Source of the DNA: Actinomycetota bacterium
Lineage (GTDB): Bacteria > Actinomycetota > Actinomycetes > S36-B12 > CAIYMF01
NCBI GenBank assembly: GCA_026393115.1
Contig: JAPLAU010000031.1
Coordinates: 1-64,000, forward strand
Reading direction: 5' to 3'
DNA: 64,000 nucleotides
Shown here: in pieces, positions 55,328-63,367 of the stretch
Numbering within the stretch: position 1 is the stretch's first letter
Layout: every line of letters begins with the position of its first letter
Program-made: the position numbers and the translations under genes
The notes under the pieces: model-generated
What the model saw: the letters and a program-made list of their open reading frames with translations, nothing else
Told to the model about the DNA's origin: nothing
Database searches by the model: none

Positions 55328-56374
55328 CTAGCGACGCGGGCCGGGTGACAGTCGACGCATGGCCCAGCCCCAGTACCCCTCGAGCACGGTGTTGGCGATG
55401 GCGGGCACGCTTTGACCAAACGCCGGCGGCGGGTCAACGCGAGCGCTGAGCTTGGGCAGAATCTGCGAATCTGGAATGCGGCGGGCCTTCGCAACCCGGA
55501 TGCGCCGTTCGGCGAGGTACTCGCGGTGTTGCCACACCCACTTCCACGCAGCGACCTTCGAACCGCCCCACCCTTGAACAGATGCGGGCACGAGCGAGCC
55601 AAGTTCGACGGCCGCCAACATCGGATACACGTAACGGCGCGTACGCGGTTCGTAGAGGGTTAACGCGTTGATGAGTCGACCTCGCTCAAGCAGAAACCAC
55701 TTCGACGGATTGCGCCCAAACTCGTAGTGATGCAGACTCACCGCGGCGGGCTCAAAACGCACCGTGCGACCCGATTGCCAGGTGCGAATCGATAAGTCGA
55801 CGTCCTCGCCGTAGGCAAAGTACTCGGCGTCGAATCCCCCGAGTTCATCCCACACCGTGCGTCGCACAGCAAAGGTGGCGCCGGAAATGCACGTGACTTC
55901 ACCGGCCACGGCATGGTCGGCCGCAGGCTCTCCCATTGAGCCGGCCCAGGTGTACCCGAGATAGTGCATCGGGTTTCCTGCGGCATTCACCAGTTCGGGG
56001 CGATCTCCCAGTCGCACCGAGGCCGTGACGAGACCGACCGATTCGTCGCGCAACACCGCTGCCAGTGCCTCGAGCGCCCCCGGTTCGAGCACGGCATCGG
56101 AATTGACGAAGGCCACGACGAGTGAATCCGTGTGCCGCACCCCTTCGTTGCATCCCTCCGCAAATCCGAGGTTGTCATGAGGTCGCACGACGCGAAGCCG
56201 AGCATCGGTGGGCAGGTCATCGCAGCCCGAACCTTCAACTCCGTTGTCGACGAGCACGCACTCGCGGAGTACCTCGCCCTGAGTGAGGATCGCCGCGATG
56301 CACTGCGCGAGCCACGGTTCATGGCCATACCCAAGAACCACCACTGCCACGGTCGCCGGATCACCAGGCCGCAT
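55328..56374 (-). CDS. glycosyltransferase family 2, rhamnosyltransferase-like
   Basis: The 348-residue protein has VAVVVLGYGHEPWLAQCIA, the nucleotide Asp in VLVDNGVEGSGC, DxD-type FVNSDAVLEPGAL and the acceptor region FDAEYFAYGEDVDLSIRTW. There are no clear membrane helices. It resembles WbbL/GtrB-type rhamnosyl- or glycosyltransferases; the sugar is not determined. Its ATG overlaps the stop of the DUF2304 gene as TGATG, coupling their translation. Confidence 0.86.
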   Translation of the reverse strand: MRPGDPATVAVVVLGYGHEPWLAQCIAAILTQGEVLRECVLVDNGVEGSGCDDLPTDARLRVVRPHDNLGFAEGCNEGVRHTDSLVVAFVNSDAVLEPGALEALAAVLRDESVGLVTASVRLGDRPELVNAAGNPMHYLGYTWAGSMGEPAADHAVAGEVTCISGATFAVRRTVWDELGGFDAEYFAYGEDVDLSIRTWQSGRTVRFEPAAVSLHHYEFGRNPSKWFLLERGRLINALTLYEPRTRRYVYPMLAAVELGSLVPASVQGWGGSKVAAWKWVWQHREYLAERRIRVAKARRIPDSQILPKLSARVDPPPAFGQSVPAIANTVLEGYWGWAMRRLSPGPRR

Positions 56375-56763
56375 CAGGACTCCGGCGGCGGTTCGTTCTG
56401 CGGTGGTCGCGCCACGGGGGGAGGAGTTCCATCAATGCGCGCACGCAGCAATGCGAGTTCCTCGGCGAGGCGTTGAGACTCATCTTCAAGCCGCCCCACT
56501 TCCAAGCTCAACTGAAGACTGACGAAGAGCAGCACCACTCCCCCGGCGAAGAACACCAGATTCGACGGAACACCGAATCCGAGAGTGGAGGAGAACCAGA
56601 AAAGAATCGAGGGAAAGACAGCGAGCAGTAGCACCACTGTTCCGACCAGAAGCCACAGTGCTGCGTACTTCTCGCGAAGCCGACCACGTCGCAACAGTTC
56701 GAGAATGAGCAACATCAACAGCAAGCCGAGAACGACGGCTAACGGACTTCGGGCCGCAGACAT
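56374..56763 (-). CDS. DUF2304 membrane protein
   Basis: The 129-residue protein has three membrane helices (AVVLGLLLMLLILELLRRG, LWLLVGTVVLLLAVFP and LVFFAGGVVLLFVSLQLSLE) and a C-terminal coiled coil from about 100 (RLEDESQRLAEELALLRARI). DUF2304 proteins sit next to GT2 enzymes in glycan operons and may hold or activate them. ATG 56763 overlaps the upstream stop as TGATG. Function of the family is not known. Confidence 0.87.
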   Translation of the reverse strand: MSAARSPLAVVLGLLLMLLILELLRRGRLREKYAALWLLVGTVVLLLAVFPSILFWFSSTLGFGVPSNLVFFAGGVVLLFVSLQLSLEVGRLEDESQRLAEELALLRARIDGTPPPVARPPQNEPPPES

Positions 56764-57512
56764 CACGCCACCCACTCACTCGAAGGCATCGGCGGGCGCC
56801 GGCGGACCACCGCAAGAAGAAGGACGAGAGCGGCCCTGAGCAAATAGGCCGTCGCTCGCAACGGACTCTGACTTGGTTGTCCGGCCGCACGGGGACGCAT
56901 CGCAACGGGAACCTGCGCGATGCGCAGGCCCGCCTTGTGTGCGAGCACCAGCGACTCAACAGTGTCGCCGAGATACTCCTGCGGATAGTCGCGAGCAAAC
57001 AGTGGCAACGCCGCGGGTCCGGTGGCGCGGAAACCGGAGGTGACATCGGTGAGTCGAGTTCCGGTGATGCGGCTGAGCACTGCGGCCAGTCCACGCATCG
57101 CCCAGCGCCGTGGACCGCGAACTTGGTACTCGCCTTCGCCGGCGAAACGCGCACCGATGACGATGTCGGCATCGCTCAGAGCCGCGAGTAACGCCGACAC
57201 GGCAGCCGGGTCGTGCTGCCCGTCAGCATCGACCTGCACCACCGCATCGAAGTTGTTGCGCAGTGCGTAGAGGAATCCGGTGCGCATCGCGCCGCCGACT
57301 CCGACGTTGAACGGAACCGACACCACGGTGGCCCCTGCGTGCGCCGCCTCAGCTGCGGTGCCGTCGTGCGATCCATCGTTGACAACCAGCACCGGCCAGT
57401 GGGGCTCATGAGTGGCCAGTTCCATCAGCACCGGGCCAATGACGCCGGCCTCATTGAATGCCGGAACCACGATGAGCGGTCGCTCAGGGAGAGCGGAACT
57501 CGGGGTCGGCAC
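56763..57512 (-). CDS. glycosyltransferase family 2, polyprenyl-phosphate sugar synthase-like
   Basis: The 249-residue enzyme has LIVVPAFNEAGVIGPVLMEL, VNDGSHDGTAAEA and QVDADGQHDPAAVSALL with the metal-binding DAD, features of dolichol/polyprenyl-phosphate mannose synthases. It lacks a membrane domain apart from a hydrophobic C-terminus. It probably makes a lipid-linked hexose donor. GTG 57512 is leaderless-type with TAGACT 6 bases upstream. First gene of the glycan operon; a CRP-type palindrome lies 43-58 bases upstream. Confidence 0.87.
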   Translation of the reverse strand: MPTPSSALPERPLIVVPAFNEAGVIGPVLMELATHEPHWPVLVVNDGSHDGTAAEAAHAGATVVSVPFNVGVGGAMRTGFLYALRNNFDAVVQVDADGQHDPAAVSALLAALSDADIVIGARFAGEGEYQVRGPRRWAMRGLAAVLSRITGTRLTDVTSGFRATGPAALPLFARDYPQEYLGDTVESLVLAHKAGLRIAQVPVAMRPRAAGQPSQSPLRATAYLLRAALVLLLAVVRRRPPMPSSEWVA

Positions 57513-57518
57513 CGCCCC

Positions 57519-57524
57519 AGTCTA
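57519..57524 (-). promoter_or_regulatory. -10 box of the leaderless glycan operon promoter
   Basis: TAGACT is followed by six bases and GTG 57512. The CRP-type palindrome is centred about 50 bases upstream of this start. Confidence 0.5.
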
Positions 57525-57554
57525 CGAGTACGCAGGAAATCCGACGCCCAAGAA

Positions 57555-57570
57555 TGTGATCTGGCTCACA
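57555..57570. promoter_or_regulatory. CRP/GlxR-type operator
   Basis: TGTGATCTGGCTCACA is a perfect TGTGA-N6-TCACA palindrome between two divergent envelope genes. GlxR and mycobacterial Crp recognise this form. Direct regulation by such a factor is inferred; the regulator gene is not in the window. Confidence 0.75.
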
Positions 57571-57722
57571 TCATGAGGAGGGTCGCCCGCGTGGACTCTC
57601 ATTCGACCCACGTGTGGTCGCTCTGCCTCGGGCACAATGGGAAGGACGCGCTCGTTGAGCAGTGGATGTGCGGGCAGCGCCCTCCGGCCGAAGGATGCGC
57701 GTGACGCGGAGGGAGGCAAACG

Positions 57723-59231
57723 ATGACGGACCAGACACCACCGGAACCAACGGAACCACCGGCGGAATCCGGCGTGACCGACGCCACACCCGCCGATGTC
57801 ACTGACCCCATCGTCCCTCGCCGCAAAATTGGCCGCACCGTCACCGCGGGAGTCGCCGGCCTAGTTCTCCTGACGTCCACCGTCGGCTACGCCGCCGTCA
57901 GCCGCTACACGGGCGAAGTTCGCCACATCGATGTGTTCAGCACCTTGAGCGACACGCAGCGACCTGCCGATGAGCCAGGAACCAACCTGCTTCTCGTCGG
58001 CACCGACCAACGCACCGGCCTGACCAAAGCAGAACTGAAGGCACTGCACGTGGGCACCGGAAACTACGGACCGCCGCGCACAGACACCGTGATGTTGATG
58101 CACATCTCTGCCGACCAAAACTCCGTCTCCGTCGTCAGCCTCCTACGTGACTCCTACGTGACAATTCCTTCGTACACCGATTCCAAAGGGGTCTCGTACA
58201 CCGAACGCAAGAACAAACTCAACGCCGCATACGAAATTGGGGGGGCGCCCCTCTTGGTGCGCACCGTCGAAGACGCAACCGGCGTGCGAATCGATCACTT
58301 CGTCGAAATGAACTTCGCCGGCTTTCTCTCGATGGTCGACGCCCTCGGCGGTGTACCGGTCTGTGTGAACAAGGCCACCGTCGACAAGGCTTCAGGCTTG
58401 AATCTCCCCGCCGGAACGTCGATGGTTACGGGCAAACAGGCGCTTGCCTACGTGCGAGCACGCAAGATTGATTCCGACATCGGCCGAGCATCACGCCAAC
58501 AGAAGTTCATCGCGTCGATAGTGCAGAAAGCAACGAGCTCCGGAACGTTGCTGAACCCCTTGGCCCTGAACGCATTCCTTGACGCCGCGACCTCCAGTGT
58601 CACAACCGACAACGAGTTCGACCGCGACGGCATGTTGGCGCTCGGAAATCGCCTGCGTTCAATCAACGCCAGTGACATCGTGTTCCTCACAGTTCCCATC
58701 GCCAAGGGTGACTATCGCGTCGACATCGGTAAGACCAAGAACCAATCAACGGTGCTCTGGAGTCCCGACGCCAAGGACCTGTTCAGCCGAATCAATGCCG
58801 ACATGTCACTGACTGGCAAGCCCGCGGAGTCCGACGCCGTTACGGCCGTGCGCATCGCACCCTCGCGCGTGCGAGTCAAGGTCTACAACGCGACGGCGAC
58901 TTCCGGACTCGGTCGTCGAGTGGCTGACGATCTGGTCAAGGCGGGCTACACCGTTGTCGGGCAGCCGCAGAACGCCAAGGCCAACGATGCCGCGACCACC
59001 GTGATTCAGTACGACCCCGCGTTCGACCAGTCGCTCAAGACATTACGCGCGGCATTCCCCAACGCAGCCGTCAAGAAGATCAATGGCTTGGGTAATACGT
59101 TCTTGCTGCAAGTGGGTAGCGACTACAACGGTGTGCAGCCGGTCACCGTGTCAGCGACTGCCGCAGGCCCCAGTACCGCTATCAATTCCCCCACCAAGGT
59201 GCATAGCGCTGCCGATTCGATTTGTGGATGA
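57723..59231 (+). CDS. LytR-CpsA-Psr (LCP) family wall-glycan ligase
   Basis: The 502-residue membrane protein has a TM helix at about 38-60 with a short cytoplasmic part. The LCP domain has NLLLVGTDQRTG, GPPRTDTVMLMHI, SVVSLLRDSYVTIP and QALAYVRARKID, with the Arg and Asp residues that bind polyprenyl pyrophosphate. A LytR_C domain covers about 375-470. LCP enzymes move lipid-linked glycans onto peptidoglycan. ATG 57723 follows CGGAGGGAGG. It resembles Rv3267 in context and would attach glycans made by the divergent GT2 operon. Confidence 0.93.
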   Translation: MTDQTPPEPTEPPAESGVTDATPADVTDPIVPRRKIGRTVTAGVAGLVLLTSTVGYAAVSRYTGEVRHIDVFSTLSDTQRPADEPGTNLLLVGTDQRTGLTKAELKALHVGTGNYGPPRTDTVMLMHISADQNSVSVVSLLRDSYVTIPSYTDSKGVSYTERKNKLNAAYEIGGAPLLVRTVEDATGVRIDHFVEMNFAGFLSMVDALGGVPVCVNKATVDKASGLNLPAGTSMVTGKQALAYVRARKIDSDIGRASRQQKFIASIVQKATSSGTLLNPLALNAFLDAATSSVTTDNEFDRDGMLALGNRLRSINASDIVFLTVPIAKGDYRVDIGKTKNQSTVLWSPDAKDLFSRINADMSLTGKPAESDAVTAVRIAPSRVRVKVYNATATSGLGRRVADDLVKAGYTVVGQPQNAKANDAATTVIQYDPAFDQSLKTLRAAFPNAAVKKINGLGNTFLLQVGSDYNGVQPVTVSATAAGPSTAINSPTKVHSAADSICG

Positions 59232-59235
59232 GGTC

Positions 59236-59835
59236 ATGAGCGACAACCCGACGCCTTCTACAGCAGGTGGCGACTACACCGAGCGCCTGCGAACTCTTGA
59301 GTCAGCGCGATGGAAGCAAGCGCTCGATGTGCAGCGGCCCTACCGCTGGAACATGCGCCGACTCGCGCTCGGCCGAACCCTCGAAGTGGGCTGCGGCATC
59401 GGTCGGGTGTTGTCGTTTCTCGACGACGGTGTTGGGGTCGACCACAACACTGAATCCATCGCTGTCGCCCGTGAACGCGGCTACACGGCCTGGACGACCG
59501 ATGAGTGGCCCTCGTGCCCCGACGCGGTGCTGGCCAGCTTTGACTCACTTGTGCTGGCACACGTGATTGAACACGTCGACGAACTAACGGGCGACGCCAT
59601 CATCACCGACTACCTTCCCTATCTGAAACCGTCCGCGCGCCTGGTGCTCATTTGCCCGCAAGAGCGCGGCTACGCCAGCGATGCCACGCACGTTCGATTC
59701 CTCGACCTCGCCGACCTCGATGCCACAGCTCGCAGGGCCGGCTTCATCCCCACACGATCGTCATCGTTCCCGTTCCCGAGATCAGCCGGTCGAGCCTTCG
59801 TTTACAACGAATCGGTCATGGTTGCCGCGCGGTAG
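59236..59835 (+). CDS. class I SAM-dependent methyltransferase
   Basis: The 199-residue protein has motif I TLEVGCGIGRVLSFLDDG, motif II GVDHNTESIAVARERG, and LVLAHVIEHVDE then PSARLVLICPQERGYASD. It transfers a methyl from SAM to an unknown acceptor, possibly a sugar or lipid-linked intermediate. ATG 59236 begins 4 bases after the LCP stop, with GATGAGG as the site. Cotranscription with LCP suggests glycan or lipid modification. Confidence 0.88.
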   Translation: MSDNPTPSTAGGDYTERLRTLESARWKQALDVQRPYRWNMRRLALGRTLEVGCGIGRVLSFLDDGVGVDHNTESIAVARERGYTAWTTDEWPSCPDAVLASFDSLVLAHVIEHVDELTGDAIITDYLPYLKPSARLVLICPQERGYASDATHVRFLDLADLDATARRAGFIPTRSSSFPFPRSAGRAFVYNESVMVAAR

Positions 59836-59842
59836 CGACACA

Positions 59843-60721
59843 ATGGCTGGCGTGACCAATTCACGCCTGCGCCTCGCCCTTTTCCCACTTGCCGCTCTTG
59901 CGCTGGCCGGCTGCGGTCGCCTCGATGAGTTGACCACGACCACCACGCCCGACGAGTGGTGTCGCGATCGGCCCTGTGTCGACATTGGCGGCACTGTCTT
60001 GAACGAGCCGTCCAGCACAGTGCTCGTCTTCGCACTCGCAGCACTATGGGTTGCTAGCGGCATCTACTTCTTAGTGACTGCCCGCTCGCAACGATCACGT
60101 CAGTGGCTCGGCGGAGCACTCATTCTGGGCGGGCTCGGTGCCGCCCAAGCCGGAGTTTCGTACCAAGCGTTTAGCTACGAACTCAAGTGCGCCGGGCGCG
60201 ATGTCTGTCTGCTCACCAATGGTTGGGAAGTCGGTTACAGCATCACCCAGGCGCTGAGCGTGAGCGCCATGCTCGTTGCGGTCGCGTACGCGTGCAGTAC
60301 CGGAAAGTTGAGGCGCGGGTTGTGTTGGTACGCGGTAATCAACGCCGGCGTCTACCTTGTGGTGTCCCTGATGGGTGTGATGTTGCCGAGTCGCACACTG
60401 CTGTCGTTCGAAGTGCTGATGCTTTTCGCACTACCGGGCATCGTGATCGTGATTATCGTGGCGGGGCGAAGTTACCGTGCCACACACGAGGCACTCGATC
60501 GTTCACTCGTGCTGGCCGCTGTTCTGCTGGTGATCGTGCAGGTTGCCTACTTCGCCTACTACGCAGCCGGCGTCACTGCAATTCTCTGGAAAGACGGCGC
60601 CGGAATCTACTTCTCCGAAAACGACGTATTGCACGTCGGAATGATCCTGTGGCTGGGGTACGTGGTGTTCGTCGTTGGGAAGCACCTACGGGATTTTCAG
60701 CACGAGTCGGTAACTCAGTAA
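59843..60721 (+). CDS. seven-helix membrane lipoprotein of unknown function
   Basis: From ATG 59843 the protein has 292 residues. Residues 1-24 are a lipoprotein signal (LAGC, C24). A short extracellular part holds C40 and C45. Seven membrane helices follow between about 58 and 278, with a second extracellular cysteine pair, C116 and C122. The last loop has GAGIYFSENDVLHVGMILW, a striking conserved-looking stretch. I do not recognise the family. It follows the methyltransferase by 7 bases and converges on the PCD gene with 7 bases between stops. Confidence 0.65.
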   Translation: MAGVTNSRLRLALFPLAALALAGCGRLDELTTTTTPDEWCRDRPCVDIGGTVLNEPSSTVLVFALAALWVASGIYFLVTARSQRSRQWLGGALILGGLGAAQAGVSYQAFSYELKCAGRDVCLLTNGWEVGYSITQALSVSAMLVAVAYACSTGKLRRGLCWYAVINAGVYLVVSLMGVMLPSRTLLSFEVLMLFALPGIVIVIIVAGRSYRATHEALDRSLVLAAVLLVIVQVAYFAYYAAGVTAILWKDGAGIYFSENDVLHVGMILWLGYVVFVVGKHLRDFQHESVTQ

Positions 60722-60728
60722 GGCGCGT

Positions 60729-61070
60729 TCACCCGACAATTGCGTCGATACCTGCGTCGATGCGTCGTGCTGCCTCAATGTCTAGTGTGCTGAGTCCATC
60801 GACATCATGTGTTGTCATGGCGAGCCGCACGGTGCGCCACCGAATATCAATGTCGGGGTGGTGGTTCAACTCCTCCGCGATGAGTGCAATCTCATCGACG
60901 GCTCGGATGGCATCGGTGAACGTCGGAAAGACGGTGACGCGCTCAATGACCTCACCGTCACGTGTCCATTGCGGCAGCGATCCCAATTCGTGATCAGCCT
61001 CTAATCCATCCAGTTTGCGGGGTAGGGCCACTGTTACGCCTTCCTTCATATCGGTCGCGAATTCCTTCAT
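60729..61070 (-). CDS. 4a-hydroxytetrahydrobiopterin dehydratase (PCD)
   Basis: The 113-residue protein has the PCD motif EELNHHPDIDIRW and the following TVRLAMTTHDVDGLSTLD, with a preceding FTDAIRAVDEIALIAEE helix. It dehydrates 4a-hydroxytetrahydropterins, or can be a pterin or transcription co-factor protein. The gene begins with a duplicated start: a 21-bp repeat gives ATG at 61070 and 61049 in frame, so proteins of 113 or 106 residues are both possible. No pterin-dependent hydroxylase is nearby. Confidence 0.9.
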   Translation of the reverse strand: MKEFATDMKEGVTVALPRKLDGLEADHELGSLPQWTRDGEVIERVTVFPTFTDAIRAVDEIALIAEELNHHPDIDIRWRTVRLAMTTHDVDGLSTLDIEAARRIDAGIDAIVG

Positions 61071-61082
61071 ATCGGTCGCGAA
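61041..61082 (-). repeat. 21-bp duplication of the PCD start-codon region
   Basis: Two perfect 21-bp copies (61041-61061, 61062-61082), each containing AAGGAA, CGCGACCGAT and ATG. The duplication adds seven in-frame codons. Confidence 0.9.
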
Positions 61083-61267
61083 ATCCTTCTTCGAGGTTGC
61101 GACTCACGGCCTCGGCACTCTCTCAGCCCGTCATCTTTTCAGACACCGTAGTAGCACGGTAGTGCCGCCTGACGGGATAACTAAACTAATCAACCTATGC
61201 CCACCTGTGACGAGAAAGCCCGGTCGATGCCAGCCACGTACCCGCGACATCCTTTTGTCAACGCACC

Positions 61268-62275
61268 ATGAAAACTCCTCCAATACCTGCCTCGTTTTTC
61301 GGCATCGTTCTGGGTCTGGTCGGACTCGGTGACTGCTGGCGAGTCGCGAACCACGCCTGGGCATTACCCAAAGCCGTCGGAGAAATCACCATGATCACCG
61401 GCTTTGTGGTGTGGGTCGTGCTCATACTGCTTTACCTCGCGAAATGGGCGTGGCATCGCGACGAGGCACTTGCCGAATGGCGACACCCCGTCCAGAGTTG
61501 CTTCATTGGGCTGACCGGCGTGGCCACCATCCTCGCCGGAATCGCGATCGCACCCTACGCACACACGTTCGCCACAGCGCTGTTCATCATTGGCACGGTG
61601 GTGCAGTTGGCATACGGGATTCGGTTCACCAGCAACTTCTGGATGGGGGAACGCGACGAAAAGACGTTGAGTCCCGCGCTGTACCTACCTACCGTTGCGG
61701 GAAACTTTGTCAGCGCGTTCGGAGCCGGCTACTTCGGATACCCCGAACTCGGAGTGCTCTTTCTCGGCGCCGGAGTGCTGTCGTGGCTCGCCCTTGAGTC
61801 GATCATCACTCATCGCCTCGCCACCGTGTCGGCACTGCCCCTGCCGTTGCGACCTGCGATGGGCATCATGCTGGCGCCTCCCGTTGTCGGCTGTATCGGA
61901 TACCTGTTCGTGACAGGCGGACTCGACGGGCCGCCACCCGACCTCGCCGCTCTCGCGCTGTTTGGCTATGGCCTGTTGATGTTTCTGATCTTGATTCGAC
62001 TACTGCCGTGGGTGATGAAGCAGCCGTTCACCGCGTCGTACTGGGCCTTCAGTTTCGGAATCACTGCGATCGCATTCGACGCGATCGTCTTTGTCATCCG
62101 AGGCGCCCACGGACCGATGGAGAGCCTAGCCGTCGCACTGTTTGTCGTGGCCAACCTCGCTTTGATCGCAATCATCACCGGTACCGTGCGGCTGCTTGTC
62201 ACACGCTCGCTCATGCCCCCGCCGCTGGTTCCCGTCGCACTGCCGTCAGATGAAAACACTCACGCACCCGCTTAA
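61268..62275 (+). CDS. SLAC1/TDT family transporter (TehA-like)
   Basis: The 335-residue membrane protein has about ten helices and the tellurite-resistance/dicarboxylate transporter layout. IPASFFGIVLGLVGLGDCWR is the typical first helix, HPVQSCFIGLTG is the helix region before the second repeat, and TVAGNFVSAFGAGYFG is a mid-protein helix. TehA/SLAC1 proteins form anion channels. The transported ion is not predictable. The stop lies 29 bases before the Coq4-like gene on the same strand, so both may be one transcript. Confidence 0.86.
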   Translation: MKTPPIPASFFGIVLGLVGLGDCWRVANHAWALPKAVGEITMITGFVVWVVLILLYLAKWAWHRDEALAEWRHPVQSCFIGLTGVATILAGIAIAPYAHTFATALFIIGTVVQLAYGIRFTSNFWMGERDEKTLSPALYLPTVAGNFVSAFGAGYFGYPELGVLFLGAGVLSWLALESIITHRLATVSALPLPLRPAMGIMLAPPVVGCIGYLFVTGGLDGPPPDLAALALFGYGLLMFLILIRLLPWVMKQPFTASYWAFSFGITAIAFDAIVFVIRGAHGPMESLAVALFVVANLALIAIITGTVRLLVTRSLMPPPLVPVALPSDENTHAPA

Positions 62276-62304
62276 TCACTTTCACACGAGAATCGGAGAC
62301 GCTC

Positions 62305-63339
62305 ATGGCGATGCTGGCATTTGGAAATCCTCACGAGCGACGCGGCCTTGTCGCTGTCATGCGGATGGTCGCTACCGCCAATGGCACTCGACCCTTTGAC
62401 GGCGACCGCGCTGATCTAGTGCGCATGTTCGCCGGACTCGAATCGTGCGCGGGCTGCCACGGATTCGAGGAATCCATCGATTTCTCCGACCTTGTCGGCG
62501 ATGCCGAACCATGGCCCGATGTTGAAACTGGCATTGCTGAGATCAAGGCGTGCCTCCCCACTCAGCAACAAGCCCTCGAAGCGGTACATGCGGGAGTACT
62601 TGTGGCGCTGTACTCGATTGAGCAAGACCCCGAGGGGCTCGACGCAGCGCGCTGGATCAGCAAGCAATTGGGCGCCAGTGACTCCATGGTTCGCGCAGTC
62701 ACACTTACTGCCGGTCAGCATTCGAAGGCAGCACAGGCCGACGTCTTCCGACGATTCATGTCCAAGCGCATCAACGTCGACATCAATGAGGTGCGCAAGT
62801 TCGCGGCACGAAAAGATCTCGGTGGCCTGAGCAACGTCGCGATGATTGAGGACTACCACCGTCGACTCGACAAGGCACCTGACGGCTCACTTGGCTATGA
62901 GATGCGCCGCTTCTACAGCGATGCGCCCTTCGACATACCCGGCACTCCGGGCACTCCGCTGCCGGTGCAGTTCCTCGGCTCACATGACGTGCACCACGTG
63001 TTGGCCGGCTACGACACGATGGCACACGGTGAGGTGTACACCGCCGTGTTCAACGCGGGCAACTCAGCTGCCGGTATCGGGTGGCTCTCCGTGGTGCTGC
63101 TGCAGTGGCACCAGGGAATCAAGATCGGTGTCTTCAACCCCGCTCACGCCCACCTTGACCCGCAGTTGGTGGCCGACGCAGCTCAACGTGGTGCTGCGAC
63201 CCATGTCGATGTCTATAGCGCGGACTGGGATTGGGTTTCGCTTCTCGATCAGCCTCTCGATGAGGTGCGCGGTTCATTGGGAGTACCAGTCGGCGGAAAT
63301 GTGCCCCCGGGCGCGACCTGGAACCCCGTTTCGGAATAA
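62305..63339 (+). CDS. two-part protein: TerB-like N-terminus and Coq4-like C-terminus
   Basis: The 344-residue protein has no signal or membrane helix. Residues 1-170 are helical and include RRGLVAVMRMVATANGTRPF, similar to the opening of TerB-type domains, plus CAGCH at 48-52. The C-terminal part has GSHDVHHVLAGYDTMAHGEV: H227, D228, H231 and E243 fit HDxxH-x11-E, the metal-binding signature of Coq4 proteins. ATG 62305 follows GGAG by seven bases. Coq4 binds prenylated quinone intermediates; no ubiquinone pathway exists in Actinobacteria as a rule. Domain names are inference from motifs, not a database match. Confidence 0.7.
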   Translation: MAMLAFGNPHERRGLVAVMRMVATANGTRPFDGDRADLVRMFAGLESCAGCHGFEESIDFSDLVGDAEPWPDVETGIAEIKACLPTQQQALEAVHAGVLVALYSIEQDPEGLDAARWISKQLGASDSMVRAVTLTAGQHSKAAQADVFRRFMSKRINVDINEVRKFAARKDLGGLSNVAMIEDYHRRLDKAPDGSLGYEMRRFYSDAPFDIPGTPGTPLPVQFLGSHDVHHVLAGYDTMAHGEVYTAVFNAGNSAAGIGWLSVVLLQWHQGIKIGVFNPAHAHLDPQLVADAAQRGAATHVDVYSADWDWVSLLDQPLDEVRGSLGVPVGGNVPPGATWNPVSE

Positions 63340-63367
63340 AACGGCGAGCGCGCCCCATACTTGGCAG

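Noticed and set aside
61083-61140. TPP riboswitch upstream of PCD
   Set aside because: A GGGCTGAGAG stretch occurs on the minus strand, but the second TPP signature (ACCTGATCTGGATAATGCC type) is absent.
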